A stretch of DNA of 64,000 nucleotides from Synechococcus sp. C9 (GCF_022984075.1 NZ_JALAAD010000001.1:910455-974454); one strand, 5' to 3'; counted from the first letter of the stretch, positions 1 to 9,351 are shown. The notes: generated by a model not told the origin, from the letters alone. Program-made: numbers and translations.

Positions 1-758
1 CCCTTGCGCCTCCGTCCCCACAGCTCAAAGCAACGCTCGACTATCTTCCGAACACTCAATGCCGTATCTTGATGGCGTAAATTATGACGCCAGAATTCCG
101 GAGTCGGGTAAGCCTTTGGTTCCATCCGATGCAAAATAGTACTGGCATAAGAAATCTTGTGGGATCCGGATCGGCTAATTTTCCAGTCTTTCTGTAGATA
201 CTCACGGCAAATGCGCTCGAATTCTTCCAGTTTCCCCTCTCCCTCTAACGTGATTTCCAGTTCAGCAATGTCAAAGTCTTCGGCATAATCCAGTTCACGC
301 AAAAGGGCTGTATACATCAGTTCGGCAGTTCTTTGCGTTACTTTTCGGGTATCCGTTTCCTTGGCGATCTCAAAAAGAATGACTTCCGTGGGGATCCGTT
401 GGATGTAGTTTTTCAAAAGCGGTTCAAGGCGAGGATCAGCAACTTGAGCCACAAACAAATCGGTAAATTTCTTGCCAAGGATAGTGCGGTTCTCCAAGGC
501 GTAGCCGAGGTTTTTGGCGAATGAGCTTTTGCCAGAACCAAAGAAGCCAGACACCCAAACGCCAATACTTTCGTGGGGATCGGCGGGTGCTTCGGCGATG
601 GCTTTGAGTAAATCGTGGTACTGCTCACGAATACTGTCTGTAGCGACGTATTCCGAGATTTCGGCATAAACGGAATGCTCATCCGCTTGATCGACTTGGA
701 TGACCTCCTCGATCTTGCGGCTCAGGTCACGGGTTAATAGGTCGCTAATGGTGTTCAT
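1..758 (-). CDS. brxC: BrxC, P-loop ATPase of a BREX phage-defence system (partial, runs off left edge)
   Basis: The N-terminal ~250 residues of a leftward gene; the rest lies outside the window. The protein starts MNTISDLLTRDLSRKIEEVI and has a Walker A loop GVWVSGFFGSGKSSF near residue 67, followed by DLFVAQVADPRLEPLL. This N-terminus and P-loop context is the BrxC/PglY family, the large ATPase of BREX systems. The ATG at 756-758 has AAGGA seven bases upstream. It follows brxA and brxB in the canonical brxA-brxB-brxC order, but is separated from brxB by about 180 bp containing a family A miniature element. BREX blocks phage replication and methylates host DNA; the methylase (pglX), pglZ and brxL would be expected beyond the left edge, which cannot be seen here. 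Confidence 0.9.
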   Translation of the reverse strand, partial: MNTISDLLTRDLSRKIEEVIQVDQADEHSVYAEISEYVATDSIREQYHDLLKAIAEAPADPHESIGVWVSGFFGSGKSSFAKNLGYALENRTILGKKFTDLFVAQVADPRLEPLLKNYIQRIPTEVILFEIAKETDTRKVTQRTAELMYTALLRELDYAEDFDIAELEITLEGEGKLEEFERICREYLQKDWKISRSGSHKISYASTILHRMEPKAYPTPEFWRHNLRHQDTALSVRKIVERCFELWGRRRK

Positions 759-789
759 GTGGGTGTCCTTGTTTAATAAAAAATATTAA

Positions 790-911
790 AGGGCACCTCT
801 GTAAATTAACAATTAGCAGTCGCAGGGGGGCACCCCCCGCCCTTGGTTCTCCAGAATATCTGACTGCCAGCGAGATAACTTTTTGCTGGTACGAATAAAT
901 AGAGGTGCCCT
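790..911. mobile_element. Family A MITE between brxB and brxC
   Basis: A 122-bp element with perfect 11-bp terminal inverted repeats AGGGCACCTCT (790-800) and AGAGGTGCCCT (901-911). It has the shared core with GTCGCAGGGG...CACCCCCCGCCCTTGG and no coding capacity. It fills most of the intergenic space inside the BREX operon, so it should be transcribed with brxC. Confidence 0.85.
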
Positions 912-937
912 AAACTCATTTGATTATGGGATTGATT

Positions 938-1537
938 TCAGCCGTAGATTTTGACCCGGTAATTGCCCAGAGCGTCTCGGTCTTTTAATTCCATGAAGCG
1001 TAGCCCTGTCGTGCCTTCGATGGAGCCGGGATAGCACAGGATGGTGGGTACCTTTGTCTTGCCGTGCAATTTGTCGAGCAACAGGGACACCTGAAAAATG
1101 CCCGGTGACATCGCTGCCACCCGAGTTAAAAAGACCACGGAGTTTTCCGGGTTGATCCCTGCGAGCCGGTCAGCCAGAAAGTCCCAGAGCGGTACCCAGA
1201 CCTTGTTGGACAGATAGGTGGTGACTTGCCGCTGTGCCTCCAGGTATCCTCGCTCTTTTTCTAGGGCGACCACAGCCTCAAAGCCCTCATCCTCATCCTG
1301 TTGGCTAACCTTTGCCAATGCCCCCCAGAGCAACTCTGACATCGGGATCATGTGAACTATCTTACCGATGGCTTCCAGGCGAGTGGCGAGTAATTTTGTG
1401 TCTTGACGAAGTTCCCATTCATCAGTAGGGTTGTGGCGCAGGATGGCAAACGGCAAATCATGGTACACGCTGATGCGTGGCGGGTCTGCCTTCAGATCGC
1501 TTTCGAGCAGAGCCATCCTATCTTTGAGCGAGGACAT
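938..1537 (-). CDS. brxB: BrxB (DUF1788), BREX system protein
   Basis: About 199 residues with the DUF1788/BrxB signature late in the protein (FLTRVAAMSPGIFQVS, then GKTKVPTILCYPGSIEG and LRFMELKD). BrxB is a small, conserved BREX component of unclear biochemical role. An upstream start at 1552 is possible, but the ATG at 1537 has a strong GAGGAG seven bases before it, so I prefer that. The start overlaps the end of brxA by 20 bp, which suggests translational coupling. The stop at 938 is followed by the family A MITE and then brxC. Confidence 0.88.
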   Translation of the reverse strand: MSSLKDRMALLESDLKADPPRISVYHDLPFAILRHNPTDEWELRQDTKLLATRLEAIGKIVHMIPMSELLWGALAKVSQQDEDEGFEAVVALEKERGYLEAQRQVTTYLSNKVWVPLWDFLADRLAGINPENSVVFLTRVAAMSPGIFQVSLLLDKLHGKTKVPTILCYPGSIEGTTGLRFMELKDRDALGNYRVKIYG

Positions 1538-2357
1538 TGGCGTACTCCTCAAGGGTGTTGGCAGGAAAGGTTAACCGGGTAACACTTCCAGCGGCATGAT
1601 ATTCAAGCAGTTCGCGCTGGTGGGCTTCAAACAGGAATCGCTCAACCCCCTCCCTCGCCAGAAAAAATAACTTCCAGTCCGGTAGCTCCAGCAGTTTGGC
1701 TCCCGATGGTTGATGTTGCTTAAGGTAAAAAACGATGTAGGCGAAGGCTTCTGTGGGCAGAAACGGCGGGGCAATTTTTTTATTTACCGTCCCTTGCAGG
1801 ATGCCGAAATCCCGTAGCGTTGCCAGAATGCTGCGGACAACTCGCAAAAGCGTCGTTTCCGACCAGTTTTTTGTAAGCTTGCCATGCACAAGTTTTTCGA
1901 GAGAACCCTGAAACTTCTGCACGTCAATGTCCACCAGCCCCCGTTCCTGCATGGGTACCACAATCTCAGTCACAGCATCATGGAGCAAGGGATCCGCACA
2001 GGTTGCGTGGAAGTAAAGGATACGTTCCAAAGCGACGGCAGGAAACTTTCTCCGCACGAGTGACACCAAAGCCTTCGTGACACACTCCTCGGCGAGATAC
2101 CGCTGGCGGAAGATGGCTAAGACGTCCTCAACTCGGGAACGGGAAGCCTTGCCAAACAAGTTGTCCCGTCGCATACGTTCCATGTTCTCAGCAATGGAGG
2201 CATTGGTATCCCAGTGGAGGAGAAACGTTTTTGTATCTCCAAGTAGCGCTCCTGCCTTGATAATCTTGGACGAGTATGCAAGGGCAGACCAATGCCGCTT
2301 TTCAGTGGTCGCTTGCTTGCCTTGCCCCTTACTCACTGTCGGTGACATCATCAGCAT
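1518..2357 (-). CDS. brxA: BrxA (DUF1819), BREX system protein
   Basis: About 279 residues from the ATG at 2357; ATGs at 2351 and 2348 are alternatives. The open frame continues up to 2519, but the extra 54 residues are low-complexity (SFSFSF) and end in a MITE, so I do not include them. The protein fits the DUF1819/BrxA family: first gene of BREX operons, all-alpha with a winged-helix-like part, able to bind DNA in characterised members. Features: WSALAYSSKIIKAGALLGDT near the N-terminus and FLPTEAFAYIVFYLKQ in the C-terminal third. It overlaps brxB. The promoter must lie in 2358-2520 or inside the MITE cluster upstream. Confidence 0.85.
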   Translation of the reverse strand: MLMMSPTVSKGQGKQATTEKRHWSALAYSSKIIKAGALLGDTKTFLLHWDTNASIAENMERMRRDNLFGKASRSRVEDVLAIFRQRYLAEECVTKALVSLVRRKFPAVALERILYFHATCADPLLHDAVTEIVVPMQERGLVDIDVQKFQGSLEKLVHGKLTKNWSETTLLRVVRSILATLRDFGILQGTVNKKIAPPFLPTEAFAYIVFYLKQHQPSGAKLLELPDWKLFFLAREGVERFLFEAHQRELLEYHAAGSVTRLTFPANTLEEYANVLAQR

Positions 2358-2521
2358 TGCACTCTCGCTTGTCCGTTGGCGCCCCTCATACTTTAACAAT
2401 GTGGATGTTCCATGCTTTCCATGTTCTATAGCAATCTTAAATGAGAATGAAAATGAAATAGTGCTGGCTTTTGTGCCACCCATGCCCCTGGCTCTTGTGA
2501 ATATTTGTTCACCAATCAATT

Positions 2522-2581
2522 AGGGGCACCTCTTTCAAAGTTAGCGGTCACAGGAGCACCCCCGCCCTTGGTTCTGGGTAA
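2522..2581. mobile_element. Truncated family A MITE (left half)
   Basis: Begins AGGGGCACCTCTTTCAAAG and runs through the core to TTGGTTCTGGGTAA. At that point a family B element begins and the right half of family A is missing. Probably a family A copy interrupted and then partly deleted. Confidence 0.65.
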
Positions 2582-2682
2582 TATAGCAGTCCTAAATGAG
2601 AATGGAATAGGAGTCGCAGGGGCACCGCTCCCGTCCTTGGTTCTGGGGAATTTCTGTTGCGTAATAGTTTGGGATTGCTATA
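2582..2682. mobile_element. Family B MITE upstream of the SDR gene
   Basis: 101 bp from TATAGCAGTCC to GGGATTGCTATA, the full length seen in the other complete family B copies. The core reads GTCGCAGGGGCACC...GTCCTTGGTTCTGGGG. It abuts a half family A element on the left and lies about 20 bp before the SDR start. Confidence 0.75.
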
Positions 2683-2705
2683 GTTAAAAAGCCCTATTCC
2701 CATCC

Positions 2706-3518
2706 ATGACCAAACGCTCCATGCAATTTACCTATGCGGATAAAACTGCCCTAGTCACGGGAGCCTCCACAGGCATCGGTGCAGTTTTTGCCCAAGAATT
2801 GGCACAACGGGGGTGTTCCCTAATCCTCACCGCCCGCTCCCAAGACCGGTTAAATCTCCTGGCACATCAATTACAACAGCAGTATAAAATTAATACATGG
2901 GTTATCCCAGCGGATTTACAACAGCCCGCCGCTGTGGCGGATTTGATCCAAGCGATTCAGGGGCAGGCGCAACCGGTGGATATTTTGGTGAATAATGCCG
3001 GATTTAGTACCCAGGGTGCATTTCACACGATTGATCCAGAGCAGGAAGCGGCTTTGATTCAAGTGAATGTGGCGGCCTTGGTGGCGTTGACCCACGCTTT
3101 TTTGCCGGGGATGGTGGAACGGCGTTCTGGCTTGGTGGTGAATGTCGCCTCGGTGTTGGGATTTTACCCGCTCCCCTATCAGGCGGTGTACTCTGCAAGT
3201 AAAGCGTTTGTCCGGTCATTGACTGAAGCACTCTGGGCGGAATACCAGGGTTCCGGGGTGCAGTTTTTTGCCCTCTGTCCTGGCCCGACGGCGACGGAGT
3301 TTTTTCAGCGGATGGGGAAAGACCTACGGATGCAGAAAATGTCCCCCGAAGCGGTGGTGCGCTTTGCCTTTCGGGCGATGGAACGGGGGGCACCTTGGGG
3401 GATTCCGGGCTGGCAAAATCGTTTGCTGAGTGGGTGGTTACCGGCTATGACCCCCCGCCCGTGGCTCCTCAAGCAGTTAGCCCAAGTCAGCCGCCGCCTC
3501 TACGACATCAGCGGTTAA
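2706..3518 (+). CDS. SDR family NAD(P)-dependent oxidoreductase
   Basis: 270 residues, the classical short-chain dehydrogenase length. The Rossmann glycine motif [11 protein letters not shown] is at about residue 19, NNAG at about 97, the catalytic serine in NVASVLGF at about 147, and the YSASKAF (YxxxK) pair at about 161. The C-terminal part ([11 protein letters not shown]) resembles the DltE/YqjQ-like subgroup of SDRs acting on lipophilic or acyl substrates, but the substrate cannot be read from sequence. ATG at 2706 is used; a second ATG at 2721 is possible. Its 3' end overlaps the convergent obgE by 42 bp. Confidence 0.85.
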   Translation: MTKRSMQFTYADKTALVTGASTGIGAVFAQELAQRGCSLILTARSQDRLNLLAHQLQQQYKINTWVIPADLQQPAAVADLIQAIQGQAQPVDILVNNAGFSTQGAFHTIDPEQEAALIQVNVAALVALTHAFLPGMVERRSGLVVNVASVLGFYPLPYQAVYSASKAFVRSLTEALWAEYQGSGVQFFALCPGPTATEFFQRMGKDLRMQKMSPEAVVRFAFRAMERGAPWGIPGWQNRLLSGWLPAMTPRPWLLKQLAQVSRRLYDISG

Positions 3519-4511
3519 GGACAACTTTTGCCACACCTGCTGGAGCATTGCCGTTATCCCCACACCGGTGACAGCGGAGATCAAACACACGGGATTGTAG
3601 TTTGACAAAATCTGGACAATGTCCTGAAGGGTATCCCCAGGGGGCAGGGCATCAATTTTGTTCAACACGATCAATTCCGGGCGTTCCGTGAGGGGCTGAC
3701 CCAACTGGGGCGTGTACTGCGCCAATTCATTCCGAATCGTGTGGTAATCCCCCACCGGGTCGGGGGCGGTGCTGTCCAGCAGATGGATTAACAGGCGGGT
3801 GCGTTCGATGTGGCGCAAAAAGTCAAACCCCAAGCCCACCCCCCTATGGGCACCGGCAATCAACCCCGGAATGTCGGCAAAAACCGTACCGTCCCCCTGG
3901 GGATTGGCCACGACCCCCAGATTGGGTACCAGGGTGGTGAAGGGGTAGTCGGCAATTTTCGGTTTGGCGGCGGAAATGCGGCTGATTAGGGTGGATTTGC
4001 CCGCATTGGGTAGCCCGACGATGCCCACCTCGGCCAGGAGTTTCAATTCCAGGCGCAGGCGGCGAAATTCCCCCGGCAGTCCCGGCAGTGCGTAATCCGG
4101 TGCCCGGTTGTGGTTGCTCAAAAAATGGCGGTTGCCCAAGCCCCCTTTGCCCCCCTGGGCGACCACCACGGTTTGCCCCGGTGTGACCACATCGGCGACC
4201 AATTCCCCCGTGTCCGCATCCGTAATTAACGTACCGCAGGGAATGGGAATCACCCGGTCTTGGCCACTGGCACCGGTGCAGTTATTCGGCCCCCCCCGTT
4301 GACCATCCTCCGCTTGAAAATGCCGTTGGTAGCGAAAATCCAGCAGGGTACTGCGCCCCGTTTGCGCCTGTACCAGCACATCCCCCCCTTTGCCGCCATT
4401 GCCCCCGGCAGGCCCCCCGGCGGGCACATACTTCTCCCGACGAAACGCCACAATGCCATCCCCCCCTTTGCCGCCCTGGACGGTGATTTCCGCCTGGTCA
4501 ATGAACTGCAT
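3477..4511 (-). CDS. obgE: Obg/CgtA GTPase
   Basis: 344 residues. Residues 1-157 form the glycine-rich Obg fold ([28 protein letters not shown]). The G domain follows: G1 GLPNAGKST near 166, G3 [13 protein letters not shown]4 NKID and G5 SAVTGVG. Obg is an essential GTPase that works in 50S ribosome maturation and stress responses. The C-terminal OCT domain of some Obg proteins is absent; the protein ends soon after G5. Transcribed away from rpsP, with which it shares a 70-bp divergent promoter region, and convergent with the SDR gene. Confidence 0.95.
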   Translation of the reverse strand: MQFIDQAEITVQGGKGGDGIVAFRREKYVPAGGPAGGNGGKGGDVLVQAQTGRSTLLDFRYQRHFQAEDGQRGGPNNCTGASGQDRVIPIPCGTLITDADTGELVADVVTPGQTVVVAQGGKGGLGNRHFLSNHNRAPDYALPGLPGEFRRLRLELKLLAEVGIVGLPNAGKSTLISRISAAKPKIADYPFTTLVPNLGVVANPQGDGTVFADIPGLIAGAHRGVGLGFDFLRHIERTRLLIHLLDSTAPDPVGDYHTIRNELAQYTPQLGQPLTERPELIVLNKIDALPPGDTLQDIVQILSNYNPVCLISAVTGVGITAMLQQVWQKLSLTADVVEAAADLG

Positions 4512-4579
4512 GGTACTATCGAGTTAGTTCGTGGTAAAATTCATATCCTAGTGGAAATTTTAAGGGAATGGATTGATTC

Positions 4580-4840
4580 ATGGTCAAACTACGGCTAAAG
4601 CGCTACGGGCGTAAGGGTCAGGTCTCCTACCGGATTGTGGTGACTCCGGCTCTGTCCCGGCGGGATGGGCGGGCGTTGGAGGAGGTGGGTTTTTACAACC
4701 CCCGCTTGAGTGACCCGGCCCAACAGACCCGCTTGAATGTCCCGGCCATTCTCAAGTGGCTGAAGCAGGGGGCGCAACCAACCCCCACGGTACGGAGTAT
4801 TTTGGCGAAGGCGCAGATTTTTGATCAACTCCATGCCTGA
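4580..4840 (+). CDS. rpsP: 30S ribosomal protein S16
   Basis: 86 residues beginning [20 protein letters not shown], the S16 N-terminal signature, with the conserved R(D)GR and GFYNP segments ([18 protein letters not shown]). A component of the small ribosomal subunit. It overlaps the following KH-domain gene by 8 bp, the common bacterial rpsP-khpA arrangement. Confidence 0.96.
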   Translation: MVKLRLKRYGRKGQVSYRIVVTPALSRRDGRALEEVGFYNPRLSDPAQQTRLNVPAILKWLKQGAQPTPTVRSILAKAQIFDQLHA

Positions 4841-5138
4841 TTACGAAGGACTGATTCGGTACTTACTCACCCCCATGTTGAGCCACCCGGAGGCATTGCG
4901 GTTACACCGGGAGGTGTTGGCGGGGGGCGTTTGGATACGGGTCGCATTGGCGGAATCAGACCGGGGACGGGTGCTGGGGCGGGGGGGGCGCACCCTGCAG
5001 GCGATTCGCACCGTCACCCAGGCGGCGGCGGAATGGGCGGGGCAAACCTGCTATTTGGATATTTACGGCTTGAATAATGCGACGGCAGAGCGGGGGGAAC
5101 GGACGCCCGCCCGACCGCGACGGGGAGGTAGCCGCTGA
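4833..5138 (+). CDS. khpA: KH-domain RNA-binding protein (KhpA/YlqC type)
   Basis: About 101 residues from the ATG at 4833 ([16 protein letters not shown]); an in-frame start at 4821 would add four residues. The KH signature is [16 protein letters not shown], with the GxGG loop that binds RNA. KhpA proteins bind sRNAs and mRNAs, often with KhpB. The start overlaps rpsP, implying translational coupling. The C-terminus is Arg/Pro rich ([11 protein letters not shown]). The PhoH gene follows immediately, so the three genes are probably one transcript. Confidence 0.88.
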   Translation: MPDYEGLIRYLLTPMLSHPEALRLHREVLAGGVWIRVALAESDRGRVLGRGGRTLQAIRTVTQAAAEWAGQTCYLDIYGLNNATAERGERTPARPRRGGSR

Positions 5139-5155
5139 ATCCCCCGGAACGGGTT

Positions 5156-6094
5156 TTGGTCTTACCCTTGCCGAATCGGGCGAGTGCGTTGGCACTGGCG
5201 GGGGTGGGGGAGGTGAATTTGCGGCAATTAACCCAGGCGACGGGGGTACAGGCGGTACTGCGGGGGCAGGAATTGCACCTGGTGGGGCAGGAATCCCAGG
5301 TCAATCAATGTATGCAGGTGGTGGATGCCCTTGCCCATCTCTGGCGCCGGGGACAGCCGGTGACGGCGGCGGATATTGACACGGTGCTGTCGGCTCCTGA
5401 CCCGGAATTGGTTACCCAGATGCACCGGGATGTGTTGGCGCACACGCGTCGGGGGGAGGAAATCTGTGCCCGCACGTTTGGTCAATGGCAGTACATTCAG
5501 GCCATTCGCACCCACGAAATTACCTTTGGCATTGGGCCAGCGGGGACGGGCAAAACCTATCTGGCCGCCGTGTTGGCGGTGCAAGCCCTCCAGAACCAGG
5601 AATGTGAGCGGTTGATCCTGACCCGACCGGCGGTGGAAGCGGGGGAAAAATTGGGGTTTTTGCCGGGGGATTTGCAACAAAAAATCAGTCCGTATTTACG
5701 ACCGCTGTACGATGCCCTGTACGATTTACTCGACCCGGTGCGGATTCCCCAGTTGCTGGAGCGGGGGGTGGTCGAGGTGGCACCTCTAGCGTATATGCGG
5801 GGGCGGACATTGAACCGGGCATTTATTATTCTGGATGAGGCGCAAAACACCACGCCGGGGCAGATGAAAATGCTGTTAACCCGCCTGGGGTTTGGTTCTC
5901 GGATGGTGATTACCGGCGATACGACCCAGGTGGATTTGGACCGGCGGCAGGATTCGGGGTTGACGGTGGCGGCGCAGGTCTTGAAAGGAGTGCCGGGGAT
6001 TGGCTTTTGTCACCTGACGGCGGCGGATGTGGTGCGTCATCCCCTGGTGCAACGGATCGTGACTGCCTATGAACAGTACGAACAGTCGGGGTGA
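5156..6094 (+). CDS. PhoH family ATPase/helicase-like protein
   Basis: About 312 residues. Walker A GPAGTGKTYLAA near residue 128 and Walker B AFIILDEAQNTTPGQMKM near 222 define the PhoH (PhoH1) family, linked to RNA metabolism; an N-terminal KH-like segment (VGEVNLRQLTQATGVQAVLR) precedes the ATPase. There is no ATG at the right place. TTG at 5156 gives the sequence used here, but the frame is open to 5132, and a CTG at 5135 lies six bases after a strong GGGAGG (5123-5128) and overlaps the khpA stop. Family alignments favour a short additional N-terminus, so the true start is uncertain. Confidence 0.9.
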   Translation: MVLPLPNRASALALAGVGEVNLRQLTQATGVQAVLRGQELHLVGQESQVNQCMQVVDALAHLWRRGQPVTAADIDTVLSAPDPELVTQMHRDVLAHTRRGEEICARTFGQWQYIQAIRTHEITFGIGPAGTGKTYLAAVLAVQALQNQECERLILTRPAVEAGEKLGFLPGDLQQKISPYLRPLYDALYDLLDPVRIPQLLERGVVEVAPLAYMRGRTLNRAFIILDEAQNTTPGQMKMLLTRLGFGSRMVITGDTTQVDLDRRQDSGLTVAAQVLKGVPGIGFCHLTAADVVRHPLVQRIVTAYEQYEQSG

Positions 6095-6245
6095 TAGCGC
6101 TGTATTTCTTGGTTAATCTAAGGAACTGCTGAGGAACGACCAAGAGCGAACTGTAGCGTATCAGGGGATAAATTGCTTTCCCCACTCTGTAACATAACCC
6201 ACAATTACTTGGATAGGATTACCCCTTTTCACAGGGGATTTTAGA

Positions 6246-7609
6246 TCAATCATTCACCGATGGATGTACGACTTCCCGTTTGAGTAAAAAATGTGCAACA
6301 ACAATGCCCACTATGGCTAACAAAGCCATCGGGTAAAACACATAAACGTATGTGCCAAAAAAATCCCGCACCCGACCAACCACCAGGGTTCCCACTAATG
6401 CCCCAACCCCATAAGCTGTAAAAATAATGCCATAGTTTTGGGCATATTGATCGGGGTTAAAAAAACGCAGGGTGATGGTCGGAGCCATTGCCAGCCAACC
6501 CCCCAGACAAAACCAAAATAGGCAGAAGGCGATAAGATAAGTGGTGATTTGACCGGCGGTTGCCTTCATCATTAAAATGCAGGCGATCAAGGTCAAAACG
6601 TAGGATAAAATCGCAATATGGTGGGGCTTGAATCGGTCCGCTAAATAGCCAAATAAGGGGCGGCTGATGCCATTAAAAAGTGCAAACAGAGAAACACTAT
6701 TCGCCGCTAAAGTGGCATTGATTTGAATGATTTCTTCACCCACTGGACTGGAAATGCCAATGGCACTCAAGCCCAACATGGTGCCGATGGTGTAACAAAT
6801 CCACAGCCCATAAAACGAGCGGCTTTGCCACAGGTTCTTGGGGTAGTGAGCGGTCAGGCTGGCTGGGGAAGGGGGAGTATGGTGGAGCGGATGCCAGCCC
6901 TGGGGGGGAAATTTCATCGTCAGTGCCGCCGCAATAATCACAACCATGAGGACAATCCCAAATAGCCGCAACGTCGGTCGCACCGTGTAGAGATTGATCA
7001 GTTGGTTCGCCAAGGGAGCTGTCACCAGTGGGGAAAGCCCAAATCCGACTACAGTTAACCCCACCGCCAAGCCCTTCTGCTCCGGGAACCAACGGGAGAC
7101 CACCGCCATCGGCACCCCGTAGGCAATGCCAATCCCCATCCCCCCCATCACCCCATAGGTCAGCACCAGGGTACCAATGTGGGTTGCGAAACTGGATAGG
7201 AGGTAGCCCACACCGACAATGACACCACCAATAATGGTGACAACCCGGGGACCTAAACGGGGAATGTAAAAACCGGCAACCGGCATCAAAGCGGCGTAAA
7301 AGACCAAGACAAGGGTGTAAGGAAGGAGGCTTTCGGTGGCATTATAGTAATTTCAAATAAGTTTGCAACATTCGCCTTTACCTACAAACCCTGTCTTAGA
7401 AGGGGATAGAGCAATTGCAAATACCTAAAAAGTGTTGCACTTTCTTGTGAAATGACTATAATTCCTAGTTCCCGCTCTAAAGGGGTTCTAAAAATACTCC
7501 AGGAATAAACGCTCCCCAAACAGAGCAGAATGAGCATCCCCAAGGGAATTAAAAACCATCTGCCCTGTTGGGCGGGTCTGCCCAGAATTGTGATCGGTTG
7601 TTGCGTCAT
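6246..7609 (-). pseudogene. MFS transporter of the oxalate/formate antiporter (OFA) type, disrupted by a MITE
   Basis: The gene is in two pieces. The 5' piece (7609 to 7461) encodes MTQQPITILG... to RTPLERELG with the first membrane helix. The 3' piece (7342 to 6246) continues NATESLLPYTLVLVFYAALM with the remaining helices and the MFS loop GFYIPRLGPR. Between them lies a 114-bp inverted-repeat element plus a 2-bp TA duplication, which shifts the frame and adds stops. Removing 116 bp restores GGA-ATT-AAT-GCC and one frame of about 415 residues, the normal OFA length. The 3' piece keeps a 353-residue open frame that could initiate internally, but it would lack helix 1. The function of the intact transporter would be uptake or exchange of a small carboxylate; the substrate is not certain. 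Confidence 0.85.
7345..7458. mobile_element. Family C MITE (114 bp, TA duplication) inside the MFS gene
   Basis: Ends TAGTAATTTCAAATAAG... and ...CTTGTGAAATGACTA form an imperfect 27-bp terminal inverted repeat, with TGTTGCA motifs at the inner edge of each arm. It is flanked by TA at 7343-7344 and 7459-7460. TA duplications are typical of IS630/Tc1-mariner transposases. No other clear copy is visible in the window. Confidence 0.85.
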
Positions 7610-7644
7610 GTTTTGTTGCTTAATCGGCGGCTCAGGGTAAGCAC

Positions 7645-7673
7645 AAAAAACCCCTCTCCGGGGGAAAGGGGTT
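7645..7673 (-). terminator. Rho-independent terminator of fba
   Basis: On the minus strand a stem AACCCCT/AGGGGTT with a short loop is followed by a run of six T. It lies 22 bp after the fba stop codon. Confidence 0.8.
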
Positions 7674-7695
7674 CATCACACAAATCAAAGGAATT

Positions 7696-8775
7696 TTACG
7701 CAGACACCAAACTCCGGGTGACGGCTTTCAGTTCCCCTTTGGCGTATTTCACAGCGTATTCTTCGCAGGTCATTTGCTTGATTTTGCTGGCATTACCCGC
7801 CGTCCAGAACTGTTGGTAACGGTCGGCACACACCTTTTGCATATATTTGATCGAGGGCTTCAGGAAATGGCGGGGGTCAAATTCCTTGGCATCCTTCGCC
7901 AGGGCTTCCCGCACGGCGGCGGTAATCGCCAACCGGTTGTCCGTGTCAATGTTCACCTTGCGAACCCCGTTTTTGATCCCCCGTTGGATTTCTTCCACCG
8001 GCACCCCGTAGGTTTCCGGGATGGTGCCACCGTAGGCGTTGATCAGGTCGAGCAATTCCTTGGGCACCGAGGAGGAACCGTGCATGACCAAATGGGTGTT
8101 GGGCAGACGGCGGTGCAGTTCCTCAATCCGGTCCATCCGCAGGACTTCCCCTTCCGGTTTGCGGCTGAATTTGTATGCCCCGTGACTGGTACCAATCGCC
8201 ACCGCCAGGGCATCCAGGTCAGTTTTTTCCACAAAATCCACCGCCTGATCCGGGTCGGTCAAGAGTTGGTCGTGGGACAGCACCCCTTCGGCACCGTGAC
8301 CGTCTTCCGCTTCCCCCATGCCGGTTTCCAGGGAACCCAAACAGCCCAGTTCCCCTTCCACGCTCACCCCCAACCCGTGGGCGACTTTCACCACCTCGGC
8401 GGTGACGGCGACGTTGTACTCATAGCTAGCGGGGGTTTTGGCATCCTCCAGCAGGGAACCATCCATCATCACGCTGGTAAACCCGTTGCGGATGGCGGAA
8501 TAGCAGGTGGCGGGGCTGTTGCCGTGGTCCTGGTGCATGGCGACGGGAATGTGGGGGTAGGTTTCCACGGCGGCTAAAATCAAATGGCGCAGGAAGTTTT
8601 CCCCGGCGTATTTGCGGGCACCCCGGGAGGCTTGTAAAATCACCGGGCTGTCGGTTTCGTGGGCGGCCTGCATGATCGCCTGGATTTGCTCCATGTTGTT
8701 TACGTTAAAGGCGGGAATGCCGTAGTCATGCTCAGCGGCGTGATCCAGCAACAGCCGCATGGGAACCAGTGCCAT
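7696..8775 (-). CDS. fba: Class II fructose-bisphosphate aldolase
   Basis: 359 residues, the Calvin-cycle type class II length (CbbA/FbaA). It has the zinc-site motif AMHQDHGNS near 100, the substrate loop [19 protein letters not shown] near 230 and NIDTDNRLA near 275. It converts fructose-1,6-bisphosphate to dihydroxyacetone phosphate and glyceraldehyde-3-phosphate and, in cyanobacteria, also makes sedoheptulose-1,7-bisphosphate. A good SD (AGGAGG) precedes the ATG. It stands alone, with its own terminator. Confidence 0.95.
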   Translation of the reverse strand: MALVPMRLLLDHAAEHDYGIPAFNVNNMEQIQAIMQAAHETDSPVILQASRGARKYAGENFLRHLILAAVETYPHIPVAMHQDHGNSPATCYSAIRNGFTSVMMDGSLLEDAKTPASYEYNVAVTAEVVKVAHGLGVSVEGELGCLGSLETGMGEAEDGHGAEGVLSHDQLLTDPDQAVDFVEKTDLDALAVAIGTSHGAYKFSRKPEGEVLRMDRIEELHRRLPNTHLVMHGSSSVPKELLDLINAYGGTIPETYGVPVEEIQRGIKNGVRKVNIDTDNRLAITAAVREALAKDAKEFDPRHFLKPSIKYMQKVCADRYQQFWTAGNASKIKQMTCEEYAVKYAKGELKAVTRSLVSA

Positions 8776-8859
8776 AATGTCCTCCTGATGTTTGGTGCAT
8801 ACCGATGGTCTTTACATTATTTTTAACATCTTCTGCCCCCACTGGGGAAATTTCCTTTT

Positions 8860-9351
8860 TCAGGGGGTTGGATGTTGTAATTGAGCAAGGTCGGTTAAAA
8901 CCTGCTGGGCGTGGGTTTCCGGTTTCACTTGGCGGTAGATTTGGGCGATTTTGCCCTGGGGATCAAGGATAAAGGTATGGCGAAATACGCCCTCGTAGGT
9001 TTTGCCCATGAATTTTTTGGGGCCATAACTGCCATAGGCACGGGCGACCTGTCCCTCCGTGTCCGCCAGGAGTAAAAATGGTAAATTGTACTTACGGATG
9101 AATTTTTCATGACTGGCGACGGAATCGGTACTGATGCCCAGGATGACCGCCTGCGCCTGTTGAAATTGGCTATGGGCATCCCGAAACCCGCAGGCTTCCT
9201 TGGTACAGCCGGGGGTGTTGTCCCGGGGATAGAAGTACAGCACCACCCATTGCCCCTGGAATTGCGCTAAGTTAACATTTTGCCCGTCGCTACTGGGGAG
9301 GGTGAACGGGGGTGCCGGTTGGCCGATGGCTACTGCCGGGAGGTCGTTCAT
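8860..9351 (-). CDS. bcp: Thioredoxin-dependent peroxiredoxin, BCP/PrxQ type
   Basis: 163 residues from the ATG at 9351 (MNDLPAVAIGQPAPPF). A longer frame exists upstream but it is only a shadow of the glycoside hydrolase gene. The active site NTPGCTKEACGFRD has the peroxidatic Cys and a resolving Cys five residues later, the atypical 2-Cys BCP/PrxQ arrangement. It reduces hydroperoxides with thioredoxin. The ATG overlaps the stop of the upstream gene (ATGA), so the two are translationally coupled. Confidence 0.93.
   Translation of the reverse strand: MNDLPAVAIGQPAPPFTLPSSDGQNVNLAQFQGQWVVLYFYPRDNTPGCTKEACGFRDAHSQFQQAQAVILGISTDSVASHEKFIRKYNLPFLLLADTEGQVARAYGSYGPKKFMGKTYEGVFRHTFILDPQGKIAQIYRQVKPETHAQQVLTDLAQLQHPTP

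Noticed and set aside
2077-2523. 148-residue plus-strand frame over brxA
   Set aside because: Antisense shadow of brxA, no recognisable domain.
7774-8577. 267-residue plus-strand frame
   Set aside because: Antisense to fba; typical shadow in a high-GC-third-position gene, rich in His/Gly/Phe.
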